From positions 1 through 64,000 of the forward strand of contig NZ_JACVPB010000007.1 of NCBI RefSeq assembly GCF_018882085.1: a DNA stretch of 64,000 bases. The letters are read 5' to 3'. The notes beneath the pieces are model-generated. The model saw only the letters and a program-made list of their open reading frames with translations, was not told where the DNA came from and made no database searches. A program made the translations under genes and the position numbers. Positions 63,266 to 64,000 of this stretch are shown piece by piece (position 1 is the stretch's first letter; each line of letters starts with the position of its first letter). This stretch comes from Polynucleobacter sp. AP-Reno-20A-A9 (GTDB taxonomy: Bacteria > Pseudomonadota > Gammaproteobacteria > Burkholderiales > Burkholderiaceae).

Positions 63266-64000
63266 ATGTCTCACGCTATTGCTGCAGCAGCCGATCTCAA
63301 TGCCCCACCAGTTACCAAAATTTTGGCGGAGTTTGTTAACACTCACCCAAGCCAAGGCTGGACTTCAGAGGTTGAACACGAAGCGCATCGTACATTCTTA
63401 AACTGGCTTGGTTGTGCGATCGGCGCAGCCAATCATGAGAGCGTTGAATCATCATTAGCCGCTATTCGTGAATTTCAGCCAGCACCGCAAGCCAGCATCC
63501 TTGGTCGCAAAGATAAGGTAGATATGGGCGGAGCGGCATTGATTAACGGCATCAGCTCACATACTTTTGACTTTGACGATACCCACCTCAAAACCGTGAT
63601 TCATCCAGCAGGCCCAGTAGCATCTGCAATCCTAGCCTTAGGCGAACATATTGGCGCTAATGGTCGTCAAATGATTGACTCTCTTGTTCTAGGTATTGAT
63701 GTTGCTTGTCGAGTAGGTAATGCAATGTATCCAGACCACTACCATCGTGGCTGGCATATCACCGGCTCTACTGGCATGCTGGGTTCTGCTGCTGCATGCT
63801 CACGCTTAATGGGTCTTGATCTGCAAAAAACAACTATGGCTCTGGGTATTGCTGCCTCACAACCGGTTGGCATGCGCGAGCAATTTGGCACAATGACCAA
63901 ACCCTTTCATCCGGGTGGCGCTGCACGTGCTGGTCAACTTTCTGCTTTGCTGGCAAAACATGGCTTCACGGCTAGCCCTAAAGCGCTTGAAGCTGGTCGT
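63266..64000 (+). CDS. MmgE/PrpD-family protein, 5' part (runs off the right edge)
   Basis: 245 codons are inside the window, without a stop. NWLGCAIGAANHESVESSLA, HTFDFDDTHLKTVIHPAGPVASAILALGEH, GNAMYPDHYHRGWHITGSTGMLGSAAACSRLMG and MTKPFHPGGAARAGQLSALLAKHGF are the MmgE/PrpD signature. The family includes 2-methylcitrate dehydratase and cis-aconitate decarboxylase. The Bug protein just upstream suggests an organic-acid pathway. The function cannot be told apart from the N-terminal half alone. Confidence 0.9.
   Translation, partial: MSHAIAAAADLNAPPVTKILAEFVNTHPSQGWTSEVEHEAHRTFLNWLGCAIGAANHESVESSLAAIREFQPAPQASILGRKDKVDMGGAALINGISSHTFDFDDTHLKTVIHPAGPVASAILALGEHIGANGRQMIDSLVLGIDVACRVGNAMYPDHYHRGWHITGSTGMLGSAAACSRLMGLDLQKTTMALGIAASQPVGMREQFGTMTKPFHPGGAARAGQLSALLAKHGFTASPKALEAGR

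Noticed and set aside
1..64000. CRISPR arrays, prophage, rRNA or ordinary tRNA genes
   Set aside because: No regularly spaced repeats, phage structural genes, rRNA blocks or cloverleaf tRNAs were seen. The only stable RNA gene with firm support is ssrA.

Overview
The window looks like a chromosomal segment of a small-genome betaproteobacterium of the Burkholderiaceae, most probably Polynucleobacter or a close relative. The evidence is gene order and protein type: a run gyrA-serC-pheA-hisC-tyrA-aroA-cmk-rpsA-ihfB-lapB-ugd-rfaE1-rfaD, an OmpA of the short betaproteobacterial type, tripartite tricarboxylate (Bug-type) binding proteins, a tmRNA with tag ANDERFALAA, moderate GC content and very tight packing with overlapping gene ends. 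The genus is inferred from memory of the families, not from a search.

Region by region. 1-2.7 kb is accessory: the end of an IS3-family element has cut a hybrid histidine kinase at its phospho-acceptor motif. An exported beta-barrel protein follows, then a compact unit on the minus strand that looks like an FNR-activated small RNA (FNR site, -10 and terminator in correct register), and two small genes. 2.7-5.9 kb holds a CoA-transferase/HMG-CoA-lyase pair, a glutathione S-transferase and a Gly/Tyr-rich exported protein. 6.0-8.0 kb is a light/DNA-repair cassette: DUF2805 protein, an iron-sulfur photolyase with all four cluster cysteines, and an unlisted 51-residue DUF2256 protein. 8.0-11.5 kb is again accessory: an HNH protein, a decayed Crp/Fnr gene beside an intact relative, a DUF3309 peptide and small unknown genes. 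A 15-bp motif is shared between the Crp gene and the DUF3309 gene.

11.5-23.5 kb carries transport and housekeeping genes (DctA-type symporter, esterase, TauE/SafE, divergent Nramp relative, TRAP binding protein, pmbA, mog, orn, Ste24-like protease, rsgA, CobD/AmpE-like, Nudix). 23.5-25.7 kb is the rpsP-rimM-trmD-rplS operon. 27-33 kb is a fatty-acid or branched-chain acyl-CoA oxidation block (acyl-CoA synthetase, etfB, etfA, acyl-CoA dehydrogenase) with a deacetylase-family gene. 34.6-51.8 kb is the long minus-strand supra-operon running from gyrA through serine and aromatic amino-acid synthesis, rpsA, ihfB and LPS heptose synthesis to comEA-like and cysM genes. 52-54.5 kb has ompA-like, ubiG, gph and ssrA. 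54.5-57.5 kb is an iron/heme uptake operon tonB-like, hemP and a TonB-dependent receptor; hemP starts with TTG. The last 6 kb mixes a methyltransferase, pirin, an AhpD-like protein, trhO, two orphan Bug binding proteins and a truncated MmgE/PrpD gene at the edge.

No CRISPR array, rRNA or ordinary tRNA was seen. The most interesting unlisted items are the FNR-controlled sRNA candidate, the leader peptide plus hairpin in front of the Crp/Fnr gene, the GTAAGTTAA repeats of the iron operon, and a recurring pattern of long perfect inverted repeats on or next to stop codons (etfA, gyrA, rimM, a small exported protein).
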